Source: Planctomycetota bacterium (GTDB lineage: Bacteria > Planctomycetota > UBA8108 > UBA1146 > JAJFFE01). From it: a stretch of 32,963 nucleotides of DNA. The notes beneath the pieces were generated by a model, which had not been told where the DNA came from, ran no database searches, and saw nothing but the letters and a program-made list of their open reading frames with translations. Below are positions 7,402 to 15,504 of the stretch, piece by piece. Position 1 is the stretch's first letter, and each line of letters opens with the position of its first letter. Where the stretch lies: assembly GCA_021776775.1 (NCBI GenBank), contig JAJFFE010000042.1:1-32963 (forward strand), in the 5' to 3' direction. The position numbers and the translations under genes were made by a program.

Positions 7402-7442
7402 TCCGTCCCAGATCGCCCCGTAAGGAATATCGAGTACCTAGG

Positions 7443-9332
7443 ATGCAAGTACGACTGACGATTCTCCGTGGTAAAGAGGCGGGCCAAGTCCGTCGCTTCC
7501 GCATCGAAGCCGGGCAGCCCGTGGTTATCGGTCGACACGAAGAGTGCGACCTACCGCTCTGGGATGAAGCAGCGTCGCGCCGACACGCCCTCTTGGAGCT
7601 CTCCGGGTCGTCCCTGACCGTCGTCGATCTGGGGTCCTCCAACGGCACTTACGTCAACGGAGACCAACTCGACCGGTTGGAGTTGGCCGGCGGGGAGCGA
7701 ATCCGCATCGGCGAAACCGAGTTCAGGGTCGAAACCGAGGGATTTCAGAAACGCGAAACCGTCGTTCTGAAATCCGGCAGTGATTACACGGTCGAGCAAT
7801 CATTGTCCCCGGAAGACCTCGATCTCGGCGCGACCATGGCCCCGGTCGGCGACGGCGCCTCTCGTTTGAACCAACTGCTCGAGCTCGTCGATCGTGTCCA
7901 AGCCGAAGAATCCGGTGAAGACATTCTCACTGCGTTACTGCAGGTTGCGGTGACTTCGCTGCACGCCCAGGGAATCGTGGTTCCGTGCTCGGAGAACTCC
8001 GACCAGCCGCTTTGGTCGGAAGTGGTGAGCAACCCGAAGTCCACCAAGCCCTCGTCTCTCGCGAACTCGATTGTCGAGCAAGTCCTTCGCGACGGCAACG
8101 CCCTGCAGATCTCGGACACTTCAGCCAACCCGCTGACGAAGAGCCGAGAGAGCATTGTCAGTCGCGGGGTTCGCTCGATCGTGGCAAGCCCGATCAGTGC
8201 ACGAGGACGGACGCTCGGCGTGCTGTACCTCGAGAGCGTCGACGACCGCCCCTACGACGCCAGCGCCCTCGCGTTCGTCGCTACGCTCGGCCAAGTGGCG
8301 GGAATGGCTCTAGTCGCGGCGGAGAAGCTACAGAACACTCGGCGCCTGCTGCGGACTCAAAAGAAAGTCGGGCATGCCGATTTGCTCACCGAGAGCAAAG
8401 CGCTGCGGGCGAGCCTCGATCACCTGGCACGGTTCGCGGCGTCCGGCGGTCCCGTACTCATCGTGGGAGAGACGGGCACCGGCAAGGAGCTACTCGCTCA
8501 GTACGCGCATCGAAATGGGCCCTACGCGTCGGGTCCGTTCATCCCGGTGAACTGTGCAGCCATCCCCGCCACACTCCTCGAGAGCGAACTGTTCGGGCAC
8601 GAAAAGGGCGCGTTCACCGGAGCGACCGCGCGCAAGGCGGGAATGTTCGAGCTCGCCAACGAAGGCACTCTGTTTCTCGATGAAGTGGGCGAGCTGCCGC
8701 CGGAGCTCCAACCAAAACTCCTGCGAGTTCTGGAGACCGGCGAGTTCTTTCGAATCGGGGGACGCGCTCCGGTTTCGGTACGTCTGCTCGTGTTATCGGC
8801 CACGAACCGCGACTTGGAAGCGGGCACGCGTGACGGTAGCTTTCGCGAGGACTTGTTCTTCCGCCTCAACCGATTTCGCGTCCAATCACCGCCGCTACGC
8901 GAACGCCCCGAAGACGTCGCCCTGCTGGCGCACCACTTCCTCCGCCACGCCGCCGCCAAGCTCGACGGCGTCGAGGCCGAGTTGACCAGCGAAGCGGAAC
9001 GCGTGCTCTGTCAGTACGGTTGGCCCGGTAATGTCCGTGAACTCCGCAACGTGATCGAGCGCGCAGTCGTGGTTGCTCGCGACGGACGAATCGAGCCGCC
9101 AGATCTGTTGCTCACTCACAGCCTCCAGCACGACGACGGGCCAGACCCCACCGACCTCGTCCCCCGCAGCATCGAGGAGGTCGAGGAGCGGGCGATTCGA
9201 GTCGCTCTTCATCACACGGGTGGCAAGAAAGGGGAAGCGGCCGAGATCCTGGGAATTGCGTGGCCGACCCTCCGACGCAAGCTCAAGAAGTACCGAATAG
9301 ACCCGGACACGCCGCTGGTGACGTCCGGCTAG
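7443..9332 (+). CDS. FHA-GAF-AAA+ sigma-54-dependent transcriptional activator
   Basis: 629 aa from ATG 7443; upstream in-frame codons lie in the inverted-repeat element and are rejected. Residues 1-95 are an FHA domain with the phosphothreonine-binding residues Gly30-Arg31, Ser45-Arg46-x-His48 and Asn67-Gly68. Residues about 140-297 form a GAF-like sensor. The AAA+ core (about 318-555) has Walker A GETGTGKE (342-349), an intact sigma-54-contacting loop GAFTGA (389-394), and the Walker B region [10 protein letters not shown] Fis-type helix-turn-helix ends the protein (about 588-617, [20 protein letters not shown]). There is no receiver domain, so input should come from a phosphothreonine peptide and/or a GAF ligand rather than a histidine kinase. 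The membrane Ser/Thr kinase gene directly downstream is the obvious candidate partner. Target promoters are unknown. Confidence 0.93.
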   Translation: MQVRLTILRGKEAGQVRRFRIEAGQPVVIGRHEECDLPLWDEAASRRHALLELSGSSLTVVDLGSSNGTYVNGDQLDRLELAGGERIRIGETEFRVETEGFQKRETVVLKSGSDYTVEQSLSPEDLDLGATMAPVGDGASRLNQLLELVDRVQAEESGEDILTALLQVAVTSLHAQGIVVPCSENSDQPLWSEVVSNPKSTKPSSLANSIVEQVLRDGNALQISDTSANPLTKSRESIVSRGVRSIVASPISARGRTLGVLYLESVDDRPYDASALAFVATLGQVAGMALVAAEKLQNTRRLLRTQKKVGHADLLTESKALRASLDHLARFAASGGPVLIVGETGTGKELLAQYAHRNGPYASGPFIPVNCAAIPATLLESELFGHEKGAFTGATARKAGMFELANEGTLFLDEVGELPPELQPKLLRVLETGEFFRIGGRAPVSVRLLVLSATNRDLEAGTRDGSFREDLFFRLNRFRVQSPPLRERPEDVALLAHHFLRHAAAKLDGVEAELTSEAERVLCQYGWPGNVRELRNVIERAVVVARDGRIEPPDLLLTHSLQHDDGPDPTDLVPRSIEEVEERAIRVALHHTGGKKGEAAEILGIAWPTLRRKLKKYRIDPDTPLVTSG

Positions 9333-9622
9333 CCGGGACGAGCGCCAACGGGCTCCTTCGCGTAAGGTGACCCCCCTCAAGCTATAGCTAGAGGTGAACG
9401 TTTCATTGCATCGGCGACGGGACAGTTCGTACACCGGCCGCGGAGTCGGTCGGTCGACGTTTCTCGACCAAGTCGTAGCAGGCTCAAGCGCGCGCACTTA
9501 GAATCGCAACCCACCCCTACTCAACTACGGCATTCGGTTTGCCAAGTGGCGACCAGCTCTTAGGGTCGAACGCCGACCCGGTTACCAGCGCAAGCCGTCA
9601 GGTCGAAGGACGAGGTCACCTC
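9333..9622. other. 290-bp spacer before the kinase gene
   Basis: No gene is seen here. It contains the palindrome AGCTATAGCT near 9380 and a -10-like TAGAAT at 9499-9504 without a clear -35; the same hexamer occurs before the gene at 258. A GAGGT ribosome site lies 6 bases before the ATG at 9623. An in-frame TTG at 9539 is unsupported as a start. Confidence 0.35.
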
Positions 9623-12280
9623 ATGAAGGTTCAATGCCCCACGTGTCAGGGAACCTTCCGCGTCGAAGGGCACGAGACGGGAACTACGTTCGACTGCCCG
9701 TACTGCCAGATCAAATTCTCGTTCCGAGATCGTGACACATTGGTGGCGTCGGATGCTCCCGACACCCCGATTCCAGTTGAGTTCGAAAGGGAGGAAGGCA
9801 CGTCGGGGAATAATCCTAGTCCCCTGAAGTCCGTGGAGATGGATTCTCCAAGTTCCTCGGCACCGTCTTCCTCTCCTTCTTCGACTCCAAGCCGCGACGA
9901 CGTGACTCGCTTGCTCTCATCGTCTGGCGCGCAAACGCCCATCGCTCCCCCCGAAGAACTGACCGACCTGCGGCTCGGCGATGTCATCCTTGGCTACCGA
10001 CTCCAAGAGGTGATCGGCTCTGGTGGGATGAGCGTCGTCTTCCGCGCCACTCAAGAATCTCTCAACCGAGACGTCGCGTTCAAGGTCATGCGTAAAGACC
10101 TCGCCGCGGACCCCGAGTTTGCCGAACGATTTCGAACCGAAGCGCGCGCCTTGGCCGAGTTGAGTCACCCGAACATTGTCGCAGTCTTCGATCAAGGTGA
10201 GCTCGACGGTTGCTACTTCCTCATCATGGAATTCATCGACGGCGTCAGCCTTCGCGACGTGATGGAAGACCACCGCCTCTCGCCAGAGGAAGCGCTGAAG
10301 ATCGTGCCGGATCTGTGCAGCGCCCTCGAGTACGCGCACTCCAAAGACATCATCCACCGCGATATCAAGCCCGAGAACATCTTGCTCGATCGCAAGGGAA
10401 TCCCGCGCATCGCTGACTTCGGTCTGGTCCGCATTGTCGGCGAGTCCGCCCCCGCGACTCGTCTGACGAAGACGCAGGCGGTGCTCGGAACCTACGACTA
10501 CATGGCTCCCGAACAGCGCGAGGGCTCCCGCGATGTCGATCATCGCGCAGACATTTACTCCCTCGGGGTCGTGCTCTACGAAATGCTCACCGGAGAGTTG
10601 CCGATCGCACGCTTTCCCAAGCCGTCGGAACGCGCCGACCTCAACCACGGTATCGACGAGGTCGTGCTCAAGGTTCTCGAGAAAGATCGGGAGCGCCGCT
10701 ACCAACGAGCCAGCTTCGTCGCGCGCGACCTGACGCGCGCGCAGACGGGGCACTCTGCCGGGCACTCTGCACGAAACTCCGGACAACACCCCGAGCACGA
10801 CCCCATGCCGAAGTCGTTCGTCGGTCGCATCGTGGCCATGAGCACGTCCTTTTCGTTCTTCTTCTTCTCAGCCATCTTCACGACGATTCTCATCGTTGCG
10901 CACAGGGACGAAGAGGTCCTCTGTCTCGCGGGCGGAATCGCCATTCCGTTCTACCTCGGGCAGCTGATTCTCAACGGATTGCTGCCCCGCCCGGTGGTGC
11001 GAGAGAAGAACTTCATCGTGCGGCACCCGGTCATCTCCTTCGGGTTGCTCACCGCCCTCACTGCCGCGATTGCCTCCGACTCTCGTCACAATGAGGAGCC
11101 CGGTCTCTTCTTCGCCGGACTCTGGATGTCGTGCGGGATCTTGATCTGGTGCTGGCGACGCAAGATCTTCCGCGCTTCATCGGCGGAACCGGCGTTCGAT
11201 CCGTGGGCCGGCCCCCCGGACGGGTACGAAGCGCTTCGCAACGGACGCCTTCCGCAGGGCGCGCGGCAAGCAGTGGGACGCGCTGCAGGATACGCTCGCA
11301 CCTTGGCCGAGCAGTCCAGAATGGCGATCGAGAAGCATCACGCTGAACGTCGGCGCGCTCGTCAAGCAGCAGCGGGCAGCCCCCCGGTCCCTCCGCCGCC
11401 TCCGCCCCCTCCCTCGGCGGGCACTCCCGTGTCCGTCCACTCTGCGGCGGCGGAGCATCCGACGAGCGATAGCGCCATCTCCCAAGCGCCCGAGAGACCG
11501 TTCAGCTGGTCGACCTTGTTCGCATTCTTGATCATGCTCCCTGTGATCCTCGTCACAATTGCGATCGGGGTCCTCGTGCTCGGCTTCGACGGCATGCTCG
11601 CACCGCTGCAGATGCCGATGAACTTTCGTGAGGTCGCGAACTTCTTCTCAGGTCTGTGGCAGCTCGACATGAACGACATCGGAAACATCTTCACAGCGCT
11701 CGCGATCCTGCCGCCGCTCTTGCTAGCGCCGCCGTTCATTCTGCTCTTCTTCGGACTTCCCGGGATCCTGTCGAGAAAGAAGCGCGGCGCACCGCTCTAC
11801 CTCACGACCGCGGTGATCTTCGCCGTCGAACTCATGGTCTTGGTCGGAGTGTCGATTCACATCAACGACGTCGGCAACCAGTACCGGTTCTTCGCCGGTC
11901 AGCAGATCCCGAGCAATTACCACGAACGACAGCAACACCTCATCGACGGTCTCGAACAAGCGGTGGTTACCACCAACGAGCTGGAACGCGTCGCCCTCTA
12001 CCACCGGACGATTCGAATCGCCAACAACGTCAGCGCCATTCCGCTCGAAGCTCGGACACCGCTGATCTTGATCGCGACGGATCCTGGCCACCTGACTAAC
12101 GTTCGCATCGGCGCCCTTATGTTGCTCGACCGCTTGTTCGGTGCTGAGTTGTTCGACGAGCCTGAGCTCGGCAACACGCCTCCCGGCTGGGTCGACATGT
12201 TCAAGTACAACGCTCGCAATCGAGAGCTCGACTACCGGATGCGAACTGCGTTCGAAAGAACCGTGCAACGCAGCTACTGA
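9623..12280 (+). CDS. Membrane Hanks-type Ser/Thr protein kinase with N-terminal zinc ribbon
   Basis: 885 aa. ATG 9623 is preceded by GAGGT and opens directly on a zinc ribbon (Cys5, Cys8, Cys25, Cys28). A Ser/Pro-rich linker leads to a complete kinase domain (about 126-375): glycine loop GSGGMS starting at Gly132, catalytic Lys154, HRDIKPEN with His245/Asp247, DFG at Asp265 and MAPEQ as the APE motif. Catalytic residues are intact, so it should be active. A short GHSA repeat made by 12-bp tandem DNA units follows, then two to four membrane helices, an Ala/Arg-rich stretch with a polyproline run (about 595), and two or three more helices before a soluble C-terminal domain I do not recognise. 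It lies on the same strand after an FHA-containing sigma-54 activator, so the two probably signal together. Confidence 0.9.
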   Translation: MKVQCPTCQGTFRVEGHETGTTFDCPYCQIKFSFRDRDTLVASDAPDTPIPVEFEREEGTSGNNPSPLKSVEMDSPSSSAPSSSPSSTPSRDDVTRLLSSSGAQTPIAPPEELTDLRLGDVILGYRLQEVIGSGGMSVVFRATQESLNRDVAFKVMRKDLAADPEFAERFRTEARALAELSHPNIVAVFDQGELDGCYFLIMEFIDGVSLRDVMEDHRLSPEEALKIVPDLCSALEYAHSKDIIHRDIKPENILLDRKGIPRIADFGLVRIVGESAPATRLTKTQAVLGTYDYMAPEQREGSRDVDHRADIYSLGVVLYEMLTGELPIARFPKPSERADLNHGIDEVVLKVLEKDRERRYQRASFVARDLTRAQTGHSAGHSARNSGQHPEHDPMPKSFVGRIVAMSTSFSFFFFSAIFTTILIVAHRDEEVLCLAGGIAIPFYLGQLILNGLLPRPVVREKNFIVRHPVISFGLLTALTAAIASDSRHNEEPGLFFAGLWMSCGILIWCWRRKIFRASSAEPAFDPWAGPPDGYEALRNGRLPQGARQAVGRAAGYARTLAEQSRMAIEKHHAERRRARQAAAGSPPVPPPPPPPPSAGTPVSVHSAAAEHPTSDSAISQAPERPFSWSTLFAFLIMLPVILVTIAIGVLVLGFDGMLAPLQMPMNFREVANFFSGLWQLDMNDIGNIFTALAILPPLLLAPPFILLFFGLPGILSRKKRGAPLYLTTAVIFAVELMVLVGVSIHINDVGNQYRFFAGQQIPSNYHERQQHLIDGLEQAVVTTNELERVALYHRTIRIANNVSAIPLEARTPLILIATDPGHLTNVRIGALMLLDRLFGAELFDEPELGNTPPGWVDMFKYNARNRELDYRMRTAFERTVQRSY
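10748..10783 (+). repeat. 12-bp tandem units inside the kinase gene
   Basis: GGGCACTCTGCC (10748-10759) and GGGCACTCTGCA (10760-10771) differ at one base, and a degraded unit follows at 10772-10783. In frame they encode GHSA-GHSA-RNSG between the kinase domain and the first membrane helix. The 8-mer GGGCACTC and the 12-bp period are shared with the array at 3014-3061. Confidence 0.65.
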
Positions 12281-12312
12281 ACGGGCAGTCCTGAGCTGTG
12301 AGTTGCGTGCGC

Positions 12313-13605
12313 CTACCGGCCAAGATCCAACGAGAGCGCTCGAGCGTGTCGCTCGAGCGCGCTTTGCATCGCAGCGCGTTCTTCCGCTGTTCCTCGCTTC
12401 CCCGGCGCCCGTGAACCGAAGTGCTTCGAGAGAACCCGGACCCTTCCCTGATCACGCTCGGCCTTGAGATCGACGCGTCCGATCAAGCGATCGCCCGCGA
12501 GGATTGGGAGCGAGTAGTAGCCGTAGACCCGCTTCGGTTTCGGTTTGTAGATTTCGAGGATCTGTTCGAAGCCGAAGAGTTGTTCGACGCGGGCTCGATC
12601 CCAGAGGACCGGGTCGAACGGGGACAGCAGGACTCCACGGTCACCGCGCGCGCGCACCCGCCGCAGACGATCGGCAAGTTGCAAATCGTCCGGCGACGCC
12701 CACCCGGCCTTAGATTCGTCATCGACGATCATACGGACCGGGACGATGTCCCCGGACTCGACTAACTCGTCGAGAGCGGTAGCGATTTGCGCACGACGGT
12801 TTCGCAGTCGCCAGGTCGCCGCCAACGTTGACGTCGTGGCCCACCCGTGCCCTCGCAGTGCCAGGAGAAGGAGATTCCGAATGGCGCTGTCCTCGTCGAT
12901 CCGCTTCCGTCGCAGCCGTGCCGGTATGACGCGCTCAGCCAGATCGAACTCTCGATGAAAGTGACGTCGCTGCCGAATAGCGAGCTCGCCCGAGCTCCAC
13001 AGTGCGGCCAAGACACGCTTTATCGTCCCGTGACTCCACCAGCCCGATCCGCGGGCGTCGTCGTCGAAGTCGACCGAACGAAGCGGGCCTTCCCTTTCGA
13101 TCCGGTCTAGGATGGCCCGGGCGACGTCAGGGTTCTCACCGACGATGCCCCCCCACCACGGGTGCTCGCGAAACTCGTCGCGGCGAAACCGAAACCACGG
13201 GTACATCTCGAGCGGCAACCAGCACGCTTCGTGTCCCCAGTACTCGAACAGCGGGGCCGAAGGCAGCAACAGCTCTTCGCCAAGTCGGGGATCCATGTGC
13301 TCGAGTCGCGACATGAGAACCAAGGCGTGACTGCGCGCACCCGCGATAGACACGGTGTCGAGCTGCAAGTAGCCGAACCGCTCGACAATGGCGTGAGCAC
13401 TCGCGCGAGCTCGATCGCCACGCGCCCGCCCCACGAGCCGAAGCCCCGTCCACTCCGGTTTCAGGAGCCCGGCTCTAGCGAGCGCCAACCGCCGGACATC
13501 TCTGGCGTCCAAGACTTCCACCGCAATCCCCACGTTCGTTTCCGAGTTCGACGTGACGATTCTGACGGGATCGATATGGAGTACAAGCTTCGCTGACAAA
13601 CGCAC
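12313..13605 (-). CDS. ycaQ: YcaQ-like winged-helix DNA glycosylase (interstrand crosslink repair)
   Basis: Up to 430 aa. The family core begins near residue 30 (LDARDVRRLALARAG). GYLQLDTVSIAGARSHALVLMSR contains Q81-L82-D83, the Q-x-D catalytic motif reported for E. coli YcaQ, as opposed to Q-x-Q in AlkZ. The C-terminal half has the conserved LLSPFDPVLWDR, YKPKPKRVYGYYSLPIL and GRVDLKAER segments. Such enzymes unhook alkylated bases, including DNA interstrand crosslinks. The start is uncertain: GTG 13605 has no ribosome site, while a GTG at 13521 follows GTGGGG at better spacing and would give 402 aa. It is the last gene of the long pil/glycan unit, 18 bp after the preceding stop, although its role is unrelated. 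It converges on the kinase gene with a 32-bp gap. Confidence 0.85.
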   Translation of the reverse strand: MRLSAKLVLHIDPVRIVTSNSETNVGIAVEVLDARDVRRLALARAGLLKPEWTGLRLVGRARGDRARASAHAIVERFGYLQLDTVSIAGARSHALVLMSRLEHMDPRLGEELLLPSAPLFEYWGHEACWLPLEMYPWFRFRRDEFREHPWWGGIVGENPDVARAILDRIEREGPLRSVDFDDDARGSGWWSHGTIKRVLAALWSSGELAIRQRRHFHREFDLAERVIPARLRRKRIDEDSAIRNLLLLALRGHGWATTSTLAATWRLRNRRAQIATALDELVESGDIVPVRMIVDDESKAGWASPDDLQLADRLRRVRARGDRGVLLSPFDPVLWDRARVEQLFGFEQILEIYKPKPKRVYGYYSLPILAGDRLIGRVDLKAERDQGRVRVLSKHFGSRAPGKRGTAEERAAMQSALERHARALSLDLGR

Positions 13606-13623
13606 GTCGCCGCCGCAACCGAG

Positions 13624-15504
13624 CTACTTGATTCGTGCGTTCAACGCTTCCACCTCGCGGCGCAAGTACTCGTTGGTCGGCTCGTGGTCGAGGGCCCGTT
13701 GCAGGTGGGTCGCCGCTTCGCGAATCTGGCCGTCGGCGATGTAGAGACTGGCCAGGGCGACGTGGGCTCCGACGCGGCTCGGTTCCTCTTGGATCGCGTG
13801 AAGAAAGCACTGGTACGCGCCGCCGCTGTTGCCCTGCCGATGCAGCGCCATGCCGAGCCGAGTCCAGGCACAACCCGAGTTCTCAAACCCCTTGAGCACG
13901 GCGAGAAACATATTTTCCGCTTGAGGTAACTCGCCGACGCGGGCGTGGAGCACCCCTTCCTCGAACGCGCTCGGTAGAACCGTCGAGTGCTGGGAACGGT
14001 AGACGCGAGTCGGGTGTTCGAGGGGATGGAAGACCTCGATGAATGCCAGGTCCGTCGGCAATTGTTGAGGCGGCGCGTCGAAAACCCAGTGGCTCGAATC
14101 AGCCGAGTCTACGGCGCGGGGCTCGAGCACGAGTTCGTTTTCAACACCCATGGCCGCCGCCAGCGGGCCGGCCAACGTAGCCGTCGGAAGGAGAATGGCG
14201 CGGAGTTGCCGACTGCTATTGGCGTGCGAGTACGTGGGCGCACCAAACATCAACAACCAAGTCGGAACCCAGATGGCAGCTGCGAGTGCCACCGCCCCTC
14301 CCGAACACCAACCCATACGAATGGCTTTCGGAATCCACGGAAGAGCGAGCGTGAACGCGACGCCCGCCACTGCGATGGAAGTGCTGAGCGTAATCGAACT
14401 ATCGAGATCGTCGACCATGATGAACGTGGCGAGAAACAGCGTCGCCGTGACACCGAGGCCGATGGTGGCAATCGCCAGTCGAAAGACGGGCATCTCTCGG
14501 CGGCGCCCGTGTTCTGCCCAACCCAGCACGCGCTCGGTCATGACGATCGCGTGGTGAGCCAAGAACGGAATAGTGACCGCGTAAGCGGCCGACGCCGCGC
14601 CGGTGAAGGCGAGAACGATCCAGATGGAAAGCACGGTCCCCGTCGACACCCGATCGAACTCCGCGTCGCGATCCAGTCGAGCGGGTTCAACCCAGCCGAG
14701 CACGGAACCGACCGCTCCCCACAGCGTGACGATCGGCGCACACGTCGTCATAGAGAACGCCGCGATGTGAACGAACTCTACCTCGAGGTCGAGTCGATAG
14801 ACGTACCAAACCGCCGCGCCAACCCCTGCGAGCAGCGACGCGCCAGGGGGAATCCAGCGGGTCCAGGGCGTCCAGTCCCTATCGCCGTCGCGATCCGCGC
14901 TCAACCAGTACCGAGACTCACTGAAAAGTAGCCACGGCAGCGCAAGTCCGCACAACGGGTGAACCCAGATCGCACCGACGGCGAGCAAGAGCAATCCTCC
15001 GACTCGTCGGACGCGAGAGTCGGCACTACCCAGGATGATGCAGACTAAGATCCAGAGCGCGATGAGCGGATACGGATGCGGGCGTCGTGCGTGCTCGTTC
15101 CAAAACGGTTCGAGCGAGAGCAGCCAGCCGACGAGCAGAGCTGCCCGGGCACCGAATCGACGGAACGTCACGACCAGTAGGATCAGCGTGATCGCCAACG
15201 CCGCGAGACCGACGGGCAGCGCCGCGGTCTTGCTCGACAGTCCCGTGAACCAAAAGATTCCGTACTGCGGCAACGAGAGCAACGGGAAACGAAAGGCGTC
15301 CGGCGTGCTGTCGGGATGTCCGTAGAGCCAAGCGCGCGCTTGTGACAAGTGCCAGTATCCGTCCGCGACCTCGGTGAACGTCTCACCGGCCAACGGATCC
15401 GCACCCGAGCACGAGAACAAAGCGATGCCCTGAACGATCACGATGAGGAGTATTGCAAGCCCCACGGTCGTCGTCCGAATCGGCTTTTTCTCGAGATCGA
15501 TCAT
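13624..15504 (-). CDS. GT-C membrane glycosyltransferase with C-terminal TPR domain (module 2)
   Basis: 626 aa. ATG 15504 overlaps the stop of the sugar transferase gene (ATGA); the longer frame above it lies inside that gene. An N-terminal membrane helix is followed by a loop with VADGYWHLSQARAWLYG (Asp48 as candidate catalytic Asp) and then DSTPDAFRFPLLSLP. The same DGYW..S.AR and DST...R.PL pattern occurs in the protein at 5026-7065. Later LSLEPFWNEHARRPHPYPL matches the LDPAW...YP segment of that paralogue. About ten membrane helices are followed by TPR units (about 525-620). The role is probably transfer of a polyprenyl-linked sugar to a lipid or protein acceptor on the periplasmic side; specificity is unknown. 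It is the last glycan gene of the operon-like run, followed after 18 bp by ycaQ. Confidence 0.75.
   Translation of the reverse strand: MIDLEKKPIRTTTVGLAILLIVIVQGIALFSCSGADPLAGETFTEVADGYWHLSQARAWLYGHPDSTPDAFRFPLLSLPQYGIFWFTGLSSKTAALPVGLAALAITLILLVVTFRRFGARAALLVGWLLSLEPFWNEHARRPHPYPLIALWILVCIILGSADSRVRRVGGLLLLAVGAIWVHPLCGLALPWLLFSESRYWLSADRDGDRDWTPWTRWIPPGASLLAGVGAAVWYVYRLDLEVEFVHIAAFSMTTCAPIVTLWGAVGSVLGWVEPARLDRDAEFDRVSTGTVLSIWIVLAFTGAASAAYAVTIPFLAHHAIVMTERVLGWAEHGRRREMPVFRLAIATIGLGVTATLFLATFIMVDDLDSSITLSTSIAVAGVAFTLALPWIPKAIRMGWCSGGAVALAAAIWVPTWLLMFGAPTYSHANSSRQLRAILLPTATLAGPLAAAMGVENELVLEPRAVDSADSSHWVFDAPPQQLPTDLAFIEVFHPLEHPTRVYRSQHSTVLPSAFEEGVLHARVGELPQAENMFLAVLKGFENSGCAWTRLGMALHRQGNSGGAYQCFLHAIQEEPSRVGAHVALASLYIADGQIREAATHLQRALDHEPTNEYLRREVEALNARIK

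Noticed and set aside
7092..7442. 117-codon N-terminal extension of the FHA activator frame
   Set aside because: It runs through the inverted-repeat element, is basic and low in complexity, and precedes a clear promoter and the FHA domain start at ATG 7443.
11362..11420. Frameshift or assembly error at the polyproline run in the kinase
   Set aside because: The frame stays open on both sides and further hydrophobic helices follow in the same frame, so the proline tract is part of the protein.
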